Shown here in pieces: positions 30,910 to 38,805 of a stretch of 64,000 nucleotides of DNA. How positions within the stretch are numbered: the first letter of the stretch is position 1; each line of letters begins with the position of its first letter. Under the pieces are notes generated by a model that made no database searches, was not told where the DNA came from, and was given only the letters and a program-made list of their open reading frames with translations. Source of the stretch: Sphingobium xenophagum NBRC 107872 (GTDB lineage Bacteria > Pseudomonadota > Alphaproteobacteria > Sphingomonadales > Sphingomonadaceae); NCBI RefSeq assembly GCF_000367345.1, contig NZ_BARE01000027.1, positions 1 to 64,000 of the forward strand, in the 5' to 3' direction. A program made the position numbers and the translations under genes.

Positions 30910-31767
30910 TCAGGCCAGGGGATCGAGCGTCCCCAGCCAGGCCACCAGCACCAAAATGCCGATTGCCGCGCTCGTCTCCACACAGAGTGAGAGACGCAGC
31001 GCGGCAATTGCATTTTCGCCCCGTTCCAGCGCCGGTGTCAGCCGCCAGCGATTAATCCCCGCCAGCGCCAGCATCCCGCAGAACAGGACGAGCTTCGCGC
31101 CCAGCAGCCAGCCATAGCGGCTGCCCGTCAGCATGCCCATGTCAGCCGCGCCCACGATCATGGCGGCGTTGACCGCGCCGGTCACGATCAACGTGGCGAC
31201 GAACATGGTGCCCAGCAGCGAAAATTTCGCCAGCATCCCGGCGATCCGGTCGACCGGGGGATGCCGCCTCGTCACGGCATATAGCAGTGCGGCGAGCGCA
31301 CCGATCCAGCCGGACGCAGCCCAGATATGCGCGACATCGGCCATTCGGTGGATCGCGCCTGCGCCATGCTCGCTCGCGCCGGCATGGCCGGTCCAGGCCA
31401 TGGTTGCAGCGGCGATGGCCGCCGGGACCAGTACCCAGCGATCCCGCGCCGCCATAGCCAGGCCCAGCGCCGCAAGAAGGGCGCCGCCCCGCACCGCCAG
31501 CACCGGGCCGATCGGGGTCATCGTCAGCACTATCTTCGCCGTCGCCCAGTCGGGCGGCAGCATCGGGGTACCCCCCATGCTGGCCGCGCTCGCCAGCAAC
31601 CAGAGCGCAGACAATAGCATGCCCCCCAATGCCAGCCCTGCCAGCAGCACGCGCTGCCCCGCCATGCCCATGGCCCACCAGAAGAGCGGCAGGCCCATGA
31701 GCAGGGCAAGGTCGGCCATCAGGCCAAAGCGCGCCAGCAGCATGGGTGCCTCTATCCCCCCGCCCAT
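30910..31767 (-). CDS. copD: Copper resistance membrane protein CopD
   Basis: A 285-aa inner-membrane protein with about eight hydrophobic segments, of the CopD (copper export/uptake) family. The conserved GHAGASEHGAGAIHRMADVAHIWAASGWIGALAALL region is visible in its parts WTGHAGAS, HRMADVAHIWAASGW and the later NRWRLTPAL. His residues in these blocks are expected copper ligands. It lies 6 bp after copC on the minus strand, the usual copCD pair, which is thought to move periplasmic copper to the cytoplasm or to copper enzymes. Confidence 0.9.
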   Translation of the reverse strand: MGGGIEAPMLLARFGLMADLALLMGLPLFWWAMGMAGQRVLLAGLALGGMLLSALWLLASAASMGGTPMLPPDWATAKIVLTMTPIGPVLAVRGGALLAALGLAMAARDRWVLVPAAIAAATMAWTGHAGASEHGAGAIHRMADVAHIWAASGWIGALAALLYAVTRRHPPVDRIAGMLAKFSLLGTMFVATLIVTGAVNAAMIVGAADMGMLTGSRYGWLLGAKLVLFCGMLALAGINRWRLTPALERGENAIAALRLSLCVETSAAIGILVLVAWLGTLDPLA

Positions 31768-31773
31768 ATCGGC

Positions 31774-32154
31774 TTATTTGACCTTGAAGCTGTAGCCGCC
31801 TTCCATCTTATGTTGGTCGGCGCCGACAATATGCCATTTCAGGTCATAGCTGCCGGCGGGCAGCGCGCGGGGCAGGGTGACGACCATCGTCTTGCCGTCA
31901 GGCGCAACCGCCGTCTTGAATCCCTTGATCGGCATCGGCGGATGGTCGCTCATGCCCGGCATTCCGGTCATCACCAGATCGACGCCGGAAAGCGGGCCCA
32001 GGAACGTCTCGGAAAAGGTCAGCGTCAGCTTGGTCGGCTTGGCGACCGTCGCATTTGCAGCGGGACTGGACGACAGCAGCTTGGAATGGGCGAACGCCGC
32101 GCCCGGCAGGATCGCGATCGACAGGGCAAGGGCGGCGGACAGGAAACGGGACAT
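31774..32154 (-). CDS. copC: Periplasmic copper-binding protein CopC
   Basis: A 126-aa periplasmic copper chaperone with a Sec signal (residues 1-22, ending AFA). The mature protein therefore begins with His, as in CopC proteins, where this histidine binds Cu(II). The conserved DxH ligand pair appears as GADQHKMEGGYSF near the C-terminus, and a Met/His-rich loop (MTGMPGMSDHPPM) lies in the middle. GGAGAAG precedes the ATG at 32154. It is divergent from the sigma-factor/copAB operon. Confidence 0.93.
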   Translation of the reverse strand: MSRFLSAALALSIAILPGAAFAHSKLLSSSPAANATVAKPTKLTLTFSETFLGPLSGVDLVMTGMPGMSDHPPMPIKGFKTAVAPDGKTMVVTLPRALPAGSYDLKWHIVGADQHKMEGGYSFKVK

Positions 32155-32202
32155 GCTGGCTTCTCCATGATGGGTATTACGCAACATTACGCATGGACTT
32201 GC

Positions 32203-32255
32203 CCGATCCCTCATCACAGGTGCATGATTTTTGTCCTCACCCAATGAGGGATCGG
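32203..32255. promoter_or_regulatory. Perfect 12-bp inverted repeat between the two copper operons
   Basis: CCGATCCCTCAT (32203-32214) is repeated as its exact reverse complement at 32244-32255, with 29 bp between the arms. It sits in the 144-bp gap between copC and the anti-sigma-like gene. Each arm may be the recognition element of one of the two divergent promoters, for instance the -35 site of the locally encoded ECF sigma factor, or the pair may be an operator. Confidence 0.6.
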
Positions 32256-32298
32256 CGCCTGATGCGCGTATGCCGTGGTGAGGATGGAGTATGTAGAG

Positions 32299-32559
32299 AT
32301 GAGTGATCTCGATCAGATGCTGGCGCAAATACGGGCCATGCCGGTCGATAGCCGGCTGGAGCAGATGGACGGTGCGGTGATGCAGGGGCTTACCCGCCGC
32401 CGCGAACAGGGCGTGGCGCGGCGCAGCCTGATGCTCGCCGGTTTGCTGGCGGTCGGCATCGGCTGGGCGGGCAGCATCGTGCCGTCGGCCCCAGCGCAGG
32501 CGGCGCCCGCGCCGATCGGCATGTCCGATTACGCACCATCGCGCCTGCTGGGCCAATGA
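32299..32559 (+). CDS. CnrY-like small membrane anti-sigma protein
   Basis: An 86-aa protein with a charged N-terminal cytoplasmic half (about 1-48), one membrane helix (about 50-68, LMLAGLLAVGIGWAGSIV) and a short periplasmic tail. Size, topology and position directly before a CnrX-like sensor and an ECF sigma gene match CnrY, the membrane anti-sigma factor of cobalt/nickel resistance in Cupriavidus. Sequence similarity cannot be judged by eye because such proteins vary. The Met at 32299 has GGAG upstream; Met 32284 is also possible. The stop overlaps the next start (ATGA). Confidence 0.7.
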   Translation: MSDLDQMLAQIRAMPVDSRLEQMDGAVMQGLTRRREQGVARRSLMLAGLLAVGIGWAGSIVPSAPAQAAPAPIGMSDYAPSRLLGQ

Positions 32560-32996
32560 CGACCCGGCGCTATCTGCTCGTTGCGCTGGTCGCCTTCGCC
32601 GCGGCACTGGCGGCGGTGCTGTTTGCGCGCATGTGGATCGCGCCGCAGCCCCGCGTCGAAAGCGAAATCCACGCGCTGCTGCATGAAAAGCTGACGCTCG
32701 ATGCGGCGCAAGAACAGCGTATCCACACGCTTGAAGCTGCCTTCGCCATCCGGCGTGAAGCCCTGGAAGCGGAAATGCGCGCCGACAATGCGCGGCTGGC
32801 GCAGGCAATTGCCGCGGAACATGGCTATGGGCCGCAGGTCGCGCAGGCGGTGGATCGCACCCATCATGTCATGGGCGCCCTCCAAAAGGAAACGCTGCAA
32901 CATATTTTCGCCATGCGCGCTGTGCTGCGCCCCGATCAGGCAGCGCAATTTGACAGCGCGGTCGTCAAGGCACTGACCCAGCCCGACCGCCGGTGA
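32556..32996 (+). CDS. CnrX-like periplasmic metal sensor
   Basis: A 146-aa protein (CnrX is 148 aa) with an N-terminal membrane anchor (about 6-25) and a helical periplasmic domain. All five side-chain metal ligands known in Cupriavidus CnrX, His42, His46, Glu63, His119 and Met123, have counterparts at a constant offset of three: His39 and His43 (HALLH), Glu60 (HTLE), His116 (LQHIF) and Met120 (FAMR). This supports a metal-sensing role. The genes around it suggest the metal is copper. It overlaps the upstream anti-sigma gene and the downstream sigma gene. Confidence 0.85.
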   Translation: MTTRRYLLVALVAFAAALAAVLFARMWIAPQPRVESEIHALLHEKLTLDAAQEQRIHTLEAAFAIRREALEAEMRADNARLAQAIAAEHGYGPQVAQAVDRTHHVMGALQKETLQHIFAMRAVLRPDQAAQFDSAVVKALTQPDRR

Positions 32997-33568
32997 CGCC
33001 CGGCGAATCCGATGACAGGACGCTGGCGGCGCATGCGCTGGCCGGGCGTCAGGACGCCTATGCCGCACTGATGCGCCGACATCGGGATGCCGTGTGGCGA
33101 CTGGCGCGCGGCCATGTGGGCGATAGTGACGAAGCGCTCGACATCACGCAGGAGGTGTTCATCGCCGCCTTTGCCGCGCTGGCCCGCTATGACGGCGCGC
33201 GTCCTTTCCGCGCCTGGATCGCGCGGATCACGCTCAACAAATGCCGCGACTGGGGCCGCCGCCGTGCCGTGCGGCGCTTCTTCGCCTTTGCCCGCCCCAT
33301 CGACGAAGCAGGGGACATCGCCGATGTTGCGCTCGATCCTGAAGCCGCGCTGCGATCGCAGCGCGAACTCGCCCGCATCAACGCCGCCATCGCCGCGCTG
33401 CCCGCTCCGCTTAAGGATGTGCTGCTGCTGCGCACGATAGAGGCGATGAGCCAGGCCGACACCGCCGCCACGCTGGGTCTCAGCGAAAAAGCGGTCGAAA
33501 CCCGCCTTTACCGCGCGCGTGCAAAATTGTCGGAAAGTTTGAGGGATGACGCTGCCCCCCGCGTATGA
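32993..33568 (+). CDS. ECF RNA polymerase sigma factor, CnrH-like
   Basis: A 191-aa ECF sigma factor, the same length as CnrH. Region 2 (about 24-95) contains DSDEALDITQEVFIAAF and FRAWIARITLNKCRD. Region 4 (about 130-185) contains LPAPLKDVLLLRTIE and LGLSEKAVETRLYRARAKL. The start is GTG at 32993, overlapping the sensor stop. copA follows after 6 bp, so the sigma factor is transcribed with the copper-resistance genes it probably controls. Target promoters are not known; the inverted repeat at 32203-32255 is a candidate. Confidence 0.88.
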   Translation: MTPGESDDRTLAAHALAGRQDAYAALMRRHRDAVWRLARGHVGDSDEALDITQEVFIAAFAALARYDGARPFRAWIARITLNKCRDWGRRRAVRRFFAFARPIDEAGDIADVALDPEAALRSQRELARINAAIAALPAPLKDVLLLRTIEAMSQADTAATLGLSEKAVETRLYRARAKLSESLRDDAAPRV

Positions 33569-33574
33569 AGGGGC

Positions 33575-35314
33575 ATGACCCATCTGACCCTCGACCGCCG
33601 CGCCTTGTTAAAGGGCGCGGCTGCCTTCAGCCTCAGCAACGCCTTTCCAGCCTGGGCGCAAAGCGGCACCCACGGGCTGCATCCGGCGCCCGGCGTCCTG
33701 TCGGGTGACAGTATCGCGCTAACCGTCGCCAACAGCCATTTTGCGACCGGGGGACGTTCTGCCCATGCCATCACGATTAACGGTACTGTCCCCGCGCCGC
33801 TGATCCGCCTGCGCGAAGGACAGAATGTCCGCCTGTCCGTCACCAATCAGTTGAAGGAAGATACGTCGATCCACTGGCATGGCCTGATCGTCCCCTTTCA
33901 GATGGACGGCGTGCCGGGCATCAGCTTCCCCGGTATCGCGCCGGGTGAAACCTTCCATTATGAATTTCCGATCCGCCAGTCGGGCACCTACTGGTATCAC
34001 AGCCATTCGGGGATGCAGGAAGCGATGGGTCATTACGGCCCCATCGTCATCGATCCGGTAGGCGTTGATCCGGTGCAGGCGACCCGCGAGCATGTGATCG
34101 TCCTGTCCGACTGGTCGCCCGTCCATCCCCATGTTCAATTGAAGCGGCTCAAACAATCGGGCGGCTATTATAACATGCAGCGGCAGACGCTCGCAGGGTT
34201 GCTCAAGGGCAAGGACCAGCCGCTCCGCGAACGGATCGACTGGGGCAAGATGCGGATGGACCCGACCGATATTTCGGACGTGACCGGCTCCACCTACAGC
34301 TATCTGGTCAATGGCCATGGCACGGCGGAAAACTGGACCGGCCTGTTCACGCCGGGCGAACGGGTCCGCCTGCGCATCATCAATGCGTCGGCCATGACCA
34401 ATTTCAATCTGCGCCTGCCGGGTCTGGCGATGACGGTGGTGCAGTGCGATGGCCAGCATGTCCAGCCGGTCGAAACCGACGAATTCCAGATCGGCATCGC
34501 CGAAACCTATGACGTGATCGTCCAGCCGACCGACGGACGGGCCTATGCCCTGATCGCCGAAGCCATCGACCGCTCCGGTCTGGTCCGTGCAACCCTGGCG
34601 CCGCAGATCGGCATGGTCGCGGCCATCCCGCCGTTGCGCGCCCGTCCGTTGCTGACCATGAAGGATATGGGGATGGACATGTCCGGCATGGACATGGGGC
34701 AGGGGGGCGTGATCGACCTCAGCCAGCCCGCCAATGACAGCATGGCCGGCCACAGCATGAAGATGCTCGACCCGTCCGTGGCGCCAGAGGTGCCGATGGG
34801 TCCGGGGGTGGCGACGCTCTCCTCCATGCCGGCCGATCGCACGGCGGACCGGCCAACGGGCCTTGAGGATGTCGACCATCGCGTCCTGACCTATGCGGAC
34901 CTGCGCGCGCTGGAGCCGAACGAGGACGTTCGAACGCCCACTCGCACGCTCGACATCCACCTGACCGCGAACATGGAACGCTATATGTGGTCGTTCGACG
35001 GGGTGAAGCTGTCCGACGGCGCGGACCCCATTGCCTTCCGCCATATGGAACGGGTGCGCGTCACGCTCATCAACGACACGATGATGCCGCATCCCATCCA
35101 TATTCACGGCCATTTCTTTCAGCTCATCACAGGTGAGGATGCGGCCCACAACCCGCGCAAACATACGGTCAACGTGCTGCCGGGCGGCAAGGTCAGTTTC
35201 GACCTGACCGCCGACGCGCTGGGTGACTGGGCATTTCACTGCCATATGCTGATGCACATGCATGCGGGGATGATGCGGGTCGTGACCGTTCGCCACGGGG
35301 AGGGCGCGGCATGA
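33575..35314 (+). CDS. copA: Periplasmic multicopper oxidase CopA
   Basis: A 579-aa multicopper oxidase of the CopA copper-resistance group. It has a twin-arginine signal (LDRRALLKGAAAF, cleavage near residue 28) and three cupredoxin domains. Copper sites are HWHGLIVPFQMDG, YWYHSHSGMQ, HPIHIHGHFF and the type 1 block FHCHMLMHMHAGMM. A Met-rich segment (GMDMSGMDMG, about residues 367-378) is typical of CopA and binds extra copper. It is thought to oxidise Cu(I) to Cu(II) in the periplasm. The stop overlaps the copB start (ATGA). Confidence 0.95.
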   Translation: MTHLTLDRRALLKGAAAFSLSNAFPAWAQSGTHGLHPAPGVLSGDSIALTVANSHFATGGRSAHAITINGTVPAPLIRLREGQNVRLSVTNQLKEDTSIHWHGLIVPFQMDGVPGISFPGIAPGETFHYEFPIRQSGTYWYHSHSGMQEAMGHYGPIVIDPVGVDPVQATREHVIVLSDWSPVHPHVQLKRLKQSGGYYNMQRQTLAGLLKGKDQPLRERIDWGKMRMDPTDISDVTGSTYSYLVNGHGTAENWTGLFTPGERVRLRIINASAMTNFNLRLPGLAMTVVQCDGQHVQPVETDEFQIGIAETYDVIVQPTDGRAYALIAEAIDRSGLVRATLAPQIGMVAAIPPLRARPLLTMKDMGMDMSGMDMGQGGVIDLSQPANDSMAGHSMKMLDPSVAPEVPMGPGVATLSSMPADRTADRPTGLEDVDHRVLTYADLRALEPNEDVRTPTRTLDIHLTANMERYMWSFDGVKLSDGADPIAFRHMERVRVTLINDTMMPHPIHIHGHFFQLITGEDAAHNPRKHTVNVLPGGKVSFDLTADALGDWAFHCHMLMHMHAGMMRVVTVRHGEGAA

Positions 35315-36228
35315 AGCTACTGATCGCCGCCGCGACCCTGCTATTCGCGGTGCCCGCCGTAGGACAAGAGATTCACGGCCATCAAAGCATTGATAATAAA
35401 GAGCAAAATGAGAAGCCCATGCCGTCTGTGGGCGAAGTTCCAGCCGACCCCCATGCCGGTCACACCATACCCACGACAGACGACAGCGTGCCGCAGGGCA
35501 TCGCCCCGCCAATCCCGACCGATCACGCGGCTGAAGCTTTCTACCCCGCCACCACCATGGCCCGCGCCCGCGCCGCCATGATCCGGGAAAGCGGCGGCAT
35601 GACCTTCTCGCAGCTGATGCTCGACCGCCTGGAATATCGCGCACACAAGGGCGCGAATGGCTATGCCTGGGAAGGCGAAGGCTGGATCGGGGGCGACATC
35701 AACCGCTTCGCGTTCAAGACGGAAGGGGAAGGCGAAGTCGGTGGCCCGCTCGACAGCGCCGAAGTGCAGGGGCTCTATAGCCGCGCCCTCAATCCATGGT
35801 TCAACGTCGAAGCGGGCGTGCGGCAGGATTTTCGCCCGCAACCCCAACGCACTTATGCCGTGGTCGGTATCGAAGGGCTCGCCCCCTATTGGTTCGAAGT
35901 CGGCGCGCAGGCTTTCCTGTCGAACAAGGGCGACGCCCATCTGCGCCTGGAAGGAAGCTATGACCAGCGCATCACCCAGCGCCTGATCCTGCAACCTGCG
36001 GCGGAAATGAACCTCGCCGCGCAGGACGTGCCGGAACTCGGTATTGGCTCTGGCATCTCCGACATCGAACTGGGCCTGCGCCTGCGCTACGAATTTGCCC
36101 GCGAATTTGCGCCTTATGTCGGCGTCCATTGGGAACGAAAACTGGGCGACACGGCGCGGTACGCGCGCGCTGCAGGGGAGGGGGCTTCTGTCACCAGTCT
36201 GGTACTGGGCGCGCGTTTCTGGTTCTGA
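35311..36228 (+). CDS. copB: Outer-membrane copper resistance protein CopB
   Basis: A 305-aa protein with a Sec signal (1-18) and a short His/Met-containing N-terminal region (HGHQ, HAGH). A CopB beta-barrel domain (about 95-305) follows, ending in Phe as outer-membrane proteins do. Family blocks are LMLDRLEYR, GWIGGDINRFAFKTEGEGE and YVGVHWERKLGDTA. It is the last gene of the cnrYXH-like/copAB operon and converges with the GMC oxidoreductase gene. Confidence 0.93.
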   Translation: MKLLIAAATLLFAVPAVGQEIHGHQSIDNKEQNEKPMPSVGEVPADPHAGHTIPTTDDSVPQGIAPPIPTDHAAEAFYPATTMARARAAMIRESGGMTFSQLMLDRLEYRAHKGANGYAWEGEGWIGGDINRFAFKTEGEGEVGGPLDSAEVQGLYSRALNPWFNVEAGVRQDFRPQPQRTYAVVGIEGLAPYWFEVGAQAFLSNKGDAHLRLEGSYDQRITQRLILQPAAEMNLAAQDVPELGIGSGISDIELGLRLRYEFAREFAPYVGVHWERKLGDTARYARAAGEGASVTSLVLGARFWF

Positions 36229-36250
36229 CCCCATAGCAGGAGATTAGCGG

Positions 36251-37873
36251 TCAACCCGGCCCATCTCCCCTGCGGATCATGTCGGCGGCTTTTTCCGCCG
36301 TCATGATCACGGGCAGGTTGGTGTTGCCGCCCGGAAGGCGCGGGAAAATGGACGCGTCGACCACCCGCAGACCACCAACGCCGCGTACCTTGAGGGCGCC
36401 ATCGACCACCGACTGCGCGTCACCACCCATGCGGCACGTGCCCGAAGGATGATAGGCGGTCATCGCCGTGTCCCGGACATGCGCCAGAATCTCGGCATCA
36501 CTTTGCGGTTCTCGCAAGGGCCGGGTCATGGCTCCCGTAGCGGCTGCAAGTGCGGGCTGCGCCACCAGATCACGCAAAGTGCGATAACCATGGATCATCG
36601 CCGCCTGATCGCGCGGGTCGGACAGGAGGTTGAAATGGATTAACGGGTGGGCTTTTGGATCGGCACTGGCGATTGTCAGCCGTCCCCTGCTGTGCGGATA
36701 GTTGAGCGACCACATGGCGCCAAGCCTGGAGCCGTGGCGCGGCGCAATACCAGGGAACCAGACTCGCGTTTCCATCGCCAGCGGGACCAGCAGGAAATGG
36801 AGGTCAATTTCCGGGTTGCCTGGCTGAGTCGCGACATTGGCGGAAATGGCGAGGGGCGGAGCGCCCATGACGCCTTTCCCGGTTGTGAACCAGCGCAGCA
36901 GGGATGTCGCCAGCCTGTCGAAGCGTACTTCTTCCTCGAACGCCCAGCGGCGGTCCAGTTCGAATTCCATCGCCGCGCCGGGGTGGTCCTGAAGATTGCC
37001 GCCGACTTCAGCGCTGTCGACAAGTGGAGTGATCCCGAGCGCGCGCAGGTCGGCTGCGGGACCGATGCCCGACAACATCAGCAATTGCGGCGAATTGATT
37101 GCTCCACCGCACAGCAATACCTCAGCGTTGGCCCGCGCGATGCGTTCTTGATCGCCGACGCAGAACAGGACGCCGCATGCCCGCCCATCCTCGATCAATA
37201 TCCGGTGCACTGGCGCATTGGTCATCACCGTGAGGTTGGGACGGCGCCGGGCAGGGTCCAGATAGGCCTGAGCCGTGCTGGCGCGACGACCGCGTCGCGT
37301 AATGGTGAAATCCGGCATGCCGAAGCCGTCGGTCCGCTCGCCGTTAAAATCGTTTGTAAGATTGTATCCCAGCGACACCGCGGCCTGTTGCGCCAGCGGA
37401 TAGAGTCGACTTGGCGAAGGGTGCGGCTGCACCGACACCGGACCAGCGCCGCCGTGCAACGGTGTCTCGCCGCGCCAGTGATTTTCCAGCTTGCGGAAAT
37501 AAGGTAGAACGTCGTCGAAGCCCCAGCCCGGCAGGCCCATGTCGCGCCAACCGTCATAATCGGCCGGGTGGCCACGCACTGCCATCATTCCGTTCAGCGA
37601 AGAAGTGCCACCCAGCATCCTGCCGCGCGCCACTGGCAGGCGGCGACCATTAAGTTCCGCCTCTGGTTCCGAAAGAAACCCCCAGGTAATGTCGGGATTG
37701 GGCCAAAGCTTCGACACGGCCAGCGGCAATGACACATCCAGCCGCTTGCCGGTGCCGCCCGCTTCCAAGAGCAGGACGCGAGTCCGCCCATCTTCCGTCA
37801 GACGGTTGGCGAGGGTGCAGCCCGCAGAGCCTGCGCCGACGATCACATAGTCGAACTGCAATTCGTCCTGCAT
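36251..37873 (-). CDS. GMC-family FAD alcohol oxidoreductase
   Basis: A 540-aa choline-dehydrogenase-like flavoprotein. The FAD-binding motif VIVGAGSAGC is at residues 9-18. GGTSSLNGMMAVRG (GMC signature 1), GAINSPQLLMLSGIGP (signature 2), the active-site AYHPSGTCRMG His block and the C-terminal NLPVIMTAEKAADMI follow. Such enzymes oxidise primary alcohols to aldehydes; the specific alcohol is unknown. The ATG at 37873 has GGAAGG upstream and overlaps the DUF3237 stop. It is the last gene of an operon of aldehyde dehydrogenase, two DUF3237 proteins and this enzyme. Confidence 0.92.
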   Translation of the reverse strand: MQDELQFDYVIVGAGSAGCTLANRLTEDGRTRVLLLEAGGTGKRLDVSLPLAVSKLWPNPDITWGFLSEPEAELNGRRLPVARGRMLGGTSSLNGMMAVRGHPADYDGWRDMGLPGWGFDDVLPYFRKLENHWRGETPLHGGAGPVSVQPHPSPSRLYPLAQQAAVSLGYNLTNDFNGERTDGFGMPDFTITRRGRRASTAQAYLDPARRRPNLTVMTNAPVHRILIEDGRACGVLFCVGDQERIARANAEVLLCGGAINSPQLLMLSGIGPAADLRALGITPLVDSAEVGGNLQDHPGAAMEFELDRRWAFEEEVRFDRLATSLLRWFTTGKGVMGAPPLAISANVATQPGNPEIDLHFLLVPLAMETRVWFPGIAPRHGSRLGAMWSLNYPHSRGRLTIASADPKAHPLIHFNLLSDPRDQAAMIHGYRTLRDLVAQPALAAATGAMTRPLREPQSDAEILAHVRDTAMTAYHPSGTCRMGGDAQSVVDGALKVRGVGGLRVVDASIFPRLPGGNTNLPVIMTAEKAADMIRRGDGPG

Positions 37874-38325
37874 CACACGACCTTCCAGAATCGAAAGATT
37901 GACCCCGTCGGGTTGCGTCGGCCAACACCTACGAAGATGGTCCGGTTCATCCAGTCATATGGGCCAGATGGTGCTTCGAACCGCGGTGTCATGCGCATAT
38001 AATAGCTGTGCGGATCAACAGGTTCGCCTGCCAGCAGCTGTTTCACGACTTCGGGCGGCGCATGGCGAACGCCGGTGCTGCGCTTGAGGATCACTGCGCC
38101 ATCGTCCGTCTGTAACAGATATTGCGATTCAAAGCGGCCGCCGCCATCCGCGCGCACCATCGGGAAATCGCCACCGCTTGACGGCACGATCTTGCCCGAC
38201 AGCCCAGGCCCGACGAAGTGGCCGCTTTCGATGAGAACCGCGCCGCGTTTATAATCGTCGGCCACTTGGATATGGATCCGCTGGCCCAGGGAAATCTGCA
38301 TCTCCAGCGCGAATTCGAGTTTCAT
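37873..38325 (-). CDS. DUF3237 (UPF0311) family protein
   Basis: A 150-aa protein without a signal peptide, made of one DUF3237 domain. Shared blocks are GPGLSGKIVPSSGGDF, QYLLQTDDGAVILKR and YYMRMTPRFEAP, the last aligning with YYFRTTPRFE of the protein at 1574. The role is unknown. Its stop overlaps the GMC oxidoreductase start by one base (TGATG), and the second DUF3237 gene ends 12 bp upstream. The operon links the family to alcohol and aldehyde oxidation. Confidence 0.85.
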   Translation of the reverse strand: MKLEFALEMQISLGQRIHIQVADDYKRGAVLIESGHFVGPGLSGKIVPSSGGDFPMVRADGGGRFESQYLLQTDDGAVILKRSTGVRHAPPEVVKQLLAGEPVDPHSYYMRMTPRFEAPSGPYDWMNRTIFVGVGRRNPTGSIFRFWKVV

Positions 38326-38337
38326 GGCGCTCTTCTT

Positions 38338-38796
38338 TCAAACGATCTGCATGATGATGCTGGTGTCGCTGTCGCGTGGCCGTTCGGCGATGAACGCCCG
38401 CGTCGCCAGCCAAGCATGGGACGACTGTTCGTCAACTTCGAACATGATCGTCATCCGCATGCCATCGAAGCTTTGGTCGTCGGTCCCCCGACAATCGCTC
38501 GTCACGCCCATGCCCGCCATGCGGACGATCGCGCCGTCTTCAGTCTGGATCAAGTAGGAGAGTTCGGCGGTGGTGACGCCATCCAGCCGCGTCAGGCTGG
38601 TTTCGCTGCCGCTAACGATCACACCCTGAAGCCGCGCACCGTCGATGCGACCACCAGTCACGGGTAGGACGGTACGCGCGCCGCCGGTCGCCAGTCGACC
38701 GACATCAGCCGTCGCACCAAAGACGAGCGTTATCCGAAACGCTTCCTCAAGGTCAGGCGAGGGCATGTCTTGCGTTGAAAAATCCATCATCATCAT
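38338..38796 (-). CDS. DUF3237 (UPF0311) family protein, second tandem copy
   Basis: A 152-aa cytoplasmic-type DUF3237 protein, clearly diverged from its neighbour. The shared pattern appears as TVLPVTGGRIDGARLQG, LSYLIQTEDGAIVRMAG and the C-terminal SSHAWLATRAFIAE, which parallels PHAWLGRTVFLC in the exported copy at 1574. Four consecutive Met codons make the start ambiguous; the first has GAGGAG at good distance. It follows the aldehyde dehydrogenase by 9 bp. The YY..TPRFE segment seen in the other two copies is replaced by MRMTIMFEV. Confidence 0.83.
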   Translation of the reverse strand: MMMMDFSTQDMPSPDLEEAFRITLVFGATADVGRLATGGARTVLPVTGGRIDGARLQGVIVSGSETSLTRLDGVTTAELSYLIQTEDGAIVRMAGMGVTSDCRGTDDQSFDGMRMTIMFEVDEQSSHAWLATRAFIAERPRDSDTSIIMQIV

Positions 38797-38805
38797 CCCT
38801 GCTCC

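Noticed and set aside
33719..35644. 641-codon open frame on the minus strand
   Set aside because: Antisense to copA, which carries all copper-binding motifs and couples to copB; His-rich composition comes from the opposite strand.
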